Source: Bathymodiolus brooksi (Eukaryota; Mollusca; Bivalvia; Mytilida; Modiolidae). Taken from it: a DNA stretch of 64,000 nucleotides. Shown piece after piece: positions 63,781 through 64,000 of this stretch. The DNA is taken from contig OY804579.1 of the NCBI GenBank assembly GCA_963680875.1, positions 32,411,804-32,475,803 of the forward strand. Direction: 5' to 3'. The notes beneath the pieces were generated by a model that saw nothing but the letters and a program-made list of their open reading frames with translations, ran no database searches and was not told where the DNA came from. Position 1 is the stretch's first letter, and every line of letters starts with the position of its first letter. The translations under genes and the position numbers were made by a program.

Positions 63781-63984
63781 ACCTGTATACACTCCAACAT
63801 GTTGTTGAATTTGTTATTCATGCTTGTTTTTAGATGAAAAGGTACTTATGTTGCCTGTTGTTTATAAGAAATATAATTATCTTTTATCTATGAATATTAA
63901 TGTCGAAATTTATAAATTTTCTTTTACAGAAAAGAATTTTTCAAAATGTGCCCATTTATTAACTTTTTTCCAGTCATTGGAACA

Positions 63985-63990
63985 AATAAA
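63985..63990 (+). promoter_or_regulatory. Possible poly(A) signal AATAAA
   Basis: AATAAA about 205 bases after the stop of the open frame ending at 63,780. It supports a terminal exon there only weakly, because this DNA is AT-rich and the hexamer is common by chance. Confidence 0.25.
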
Positions 63991-64000
63991 ATAATTTTTT

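Overview
The window is eukaryotic nuclear DNA, most likely from a bivalve mollusc. It is AT-rich and intron-rich. It carries many tRNA-derived SINEs with the tail usual in molluscs (ending near GGCGTTAAACACC plus CAAA repeats), an element whose ends read TATGTCTCCCC of a kind I associate with bivalves, and minisatellites throughout. I cannot name the species. No prokaryotic, organellar, rRNA or CRISPR features were seen.

One gene on the minus strand explains nearly all the coding signal: a polycystin-1-like (PKD1/PKDREJ-type) receptor-channel running from about 62.0 kb (5' end) to 2.76 kb (stop). I could place 22 exons with splice sites and reading phases, plus a possible signal-peptide exon. 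Joined, they give about 2,388 residues in this order: signal peptide, TSP1 module, REJ region carrying a large insertion, GPS-like region, TM1, PLAT domain, TM2-TM6, extracellular polycystin (TOP) domain, and a C-terminal polycystin channel domain ending 11 membrane segments. Phases agree at every junction. One of them (36,668 to 35,286) needs either a GC-AG intron or a weak GT donor.

Layout, left to right: 0-2.3 kb, a MITE with 8-bp target duplications and an old SINE; 2.3-7.2 kb, the last three exons, with a minisatellite at the stop codon and a bivalve-type element; 7.4-14.5 kb, an intron filled by 18-bp and 47/42-bp arrays and a duplicated foldback segment; 14.8-18.5 kb, TM and PLAT exons, with an array made of copies of a 3' splice site; 18.5-24.3 kb, an intron with foldback and TIR elements and a 1.2-kb tandem duplication; 24.3-46.9 kb, short exons between arrays, SINEs and TIR elements; 47.3-57.2 kb, one intron almost wholly made of about 230 copies of a 40-bp repeat; 57.2-62.0 kb, the TSP1 exon, a 52-bp array, a 2.55-kb TIR element and the candidate first exon; 62-64 kb, possible end of a plus-strand neighbour.

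The most striking observation is that three independent minisatellites of this one gene each begin exactly at a gene boundary and carry copies of it: a 5' splice site (57,153), a 3' splice site (17,069) and the stop-codon region (2,763).
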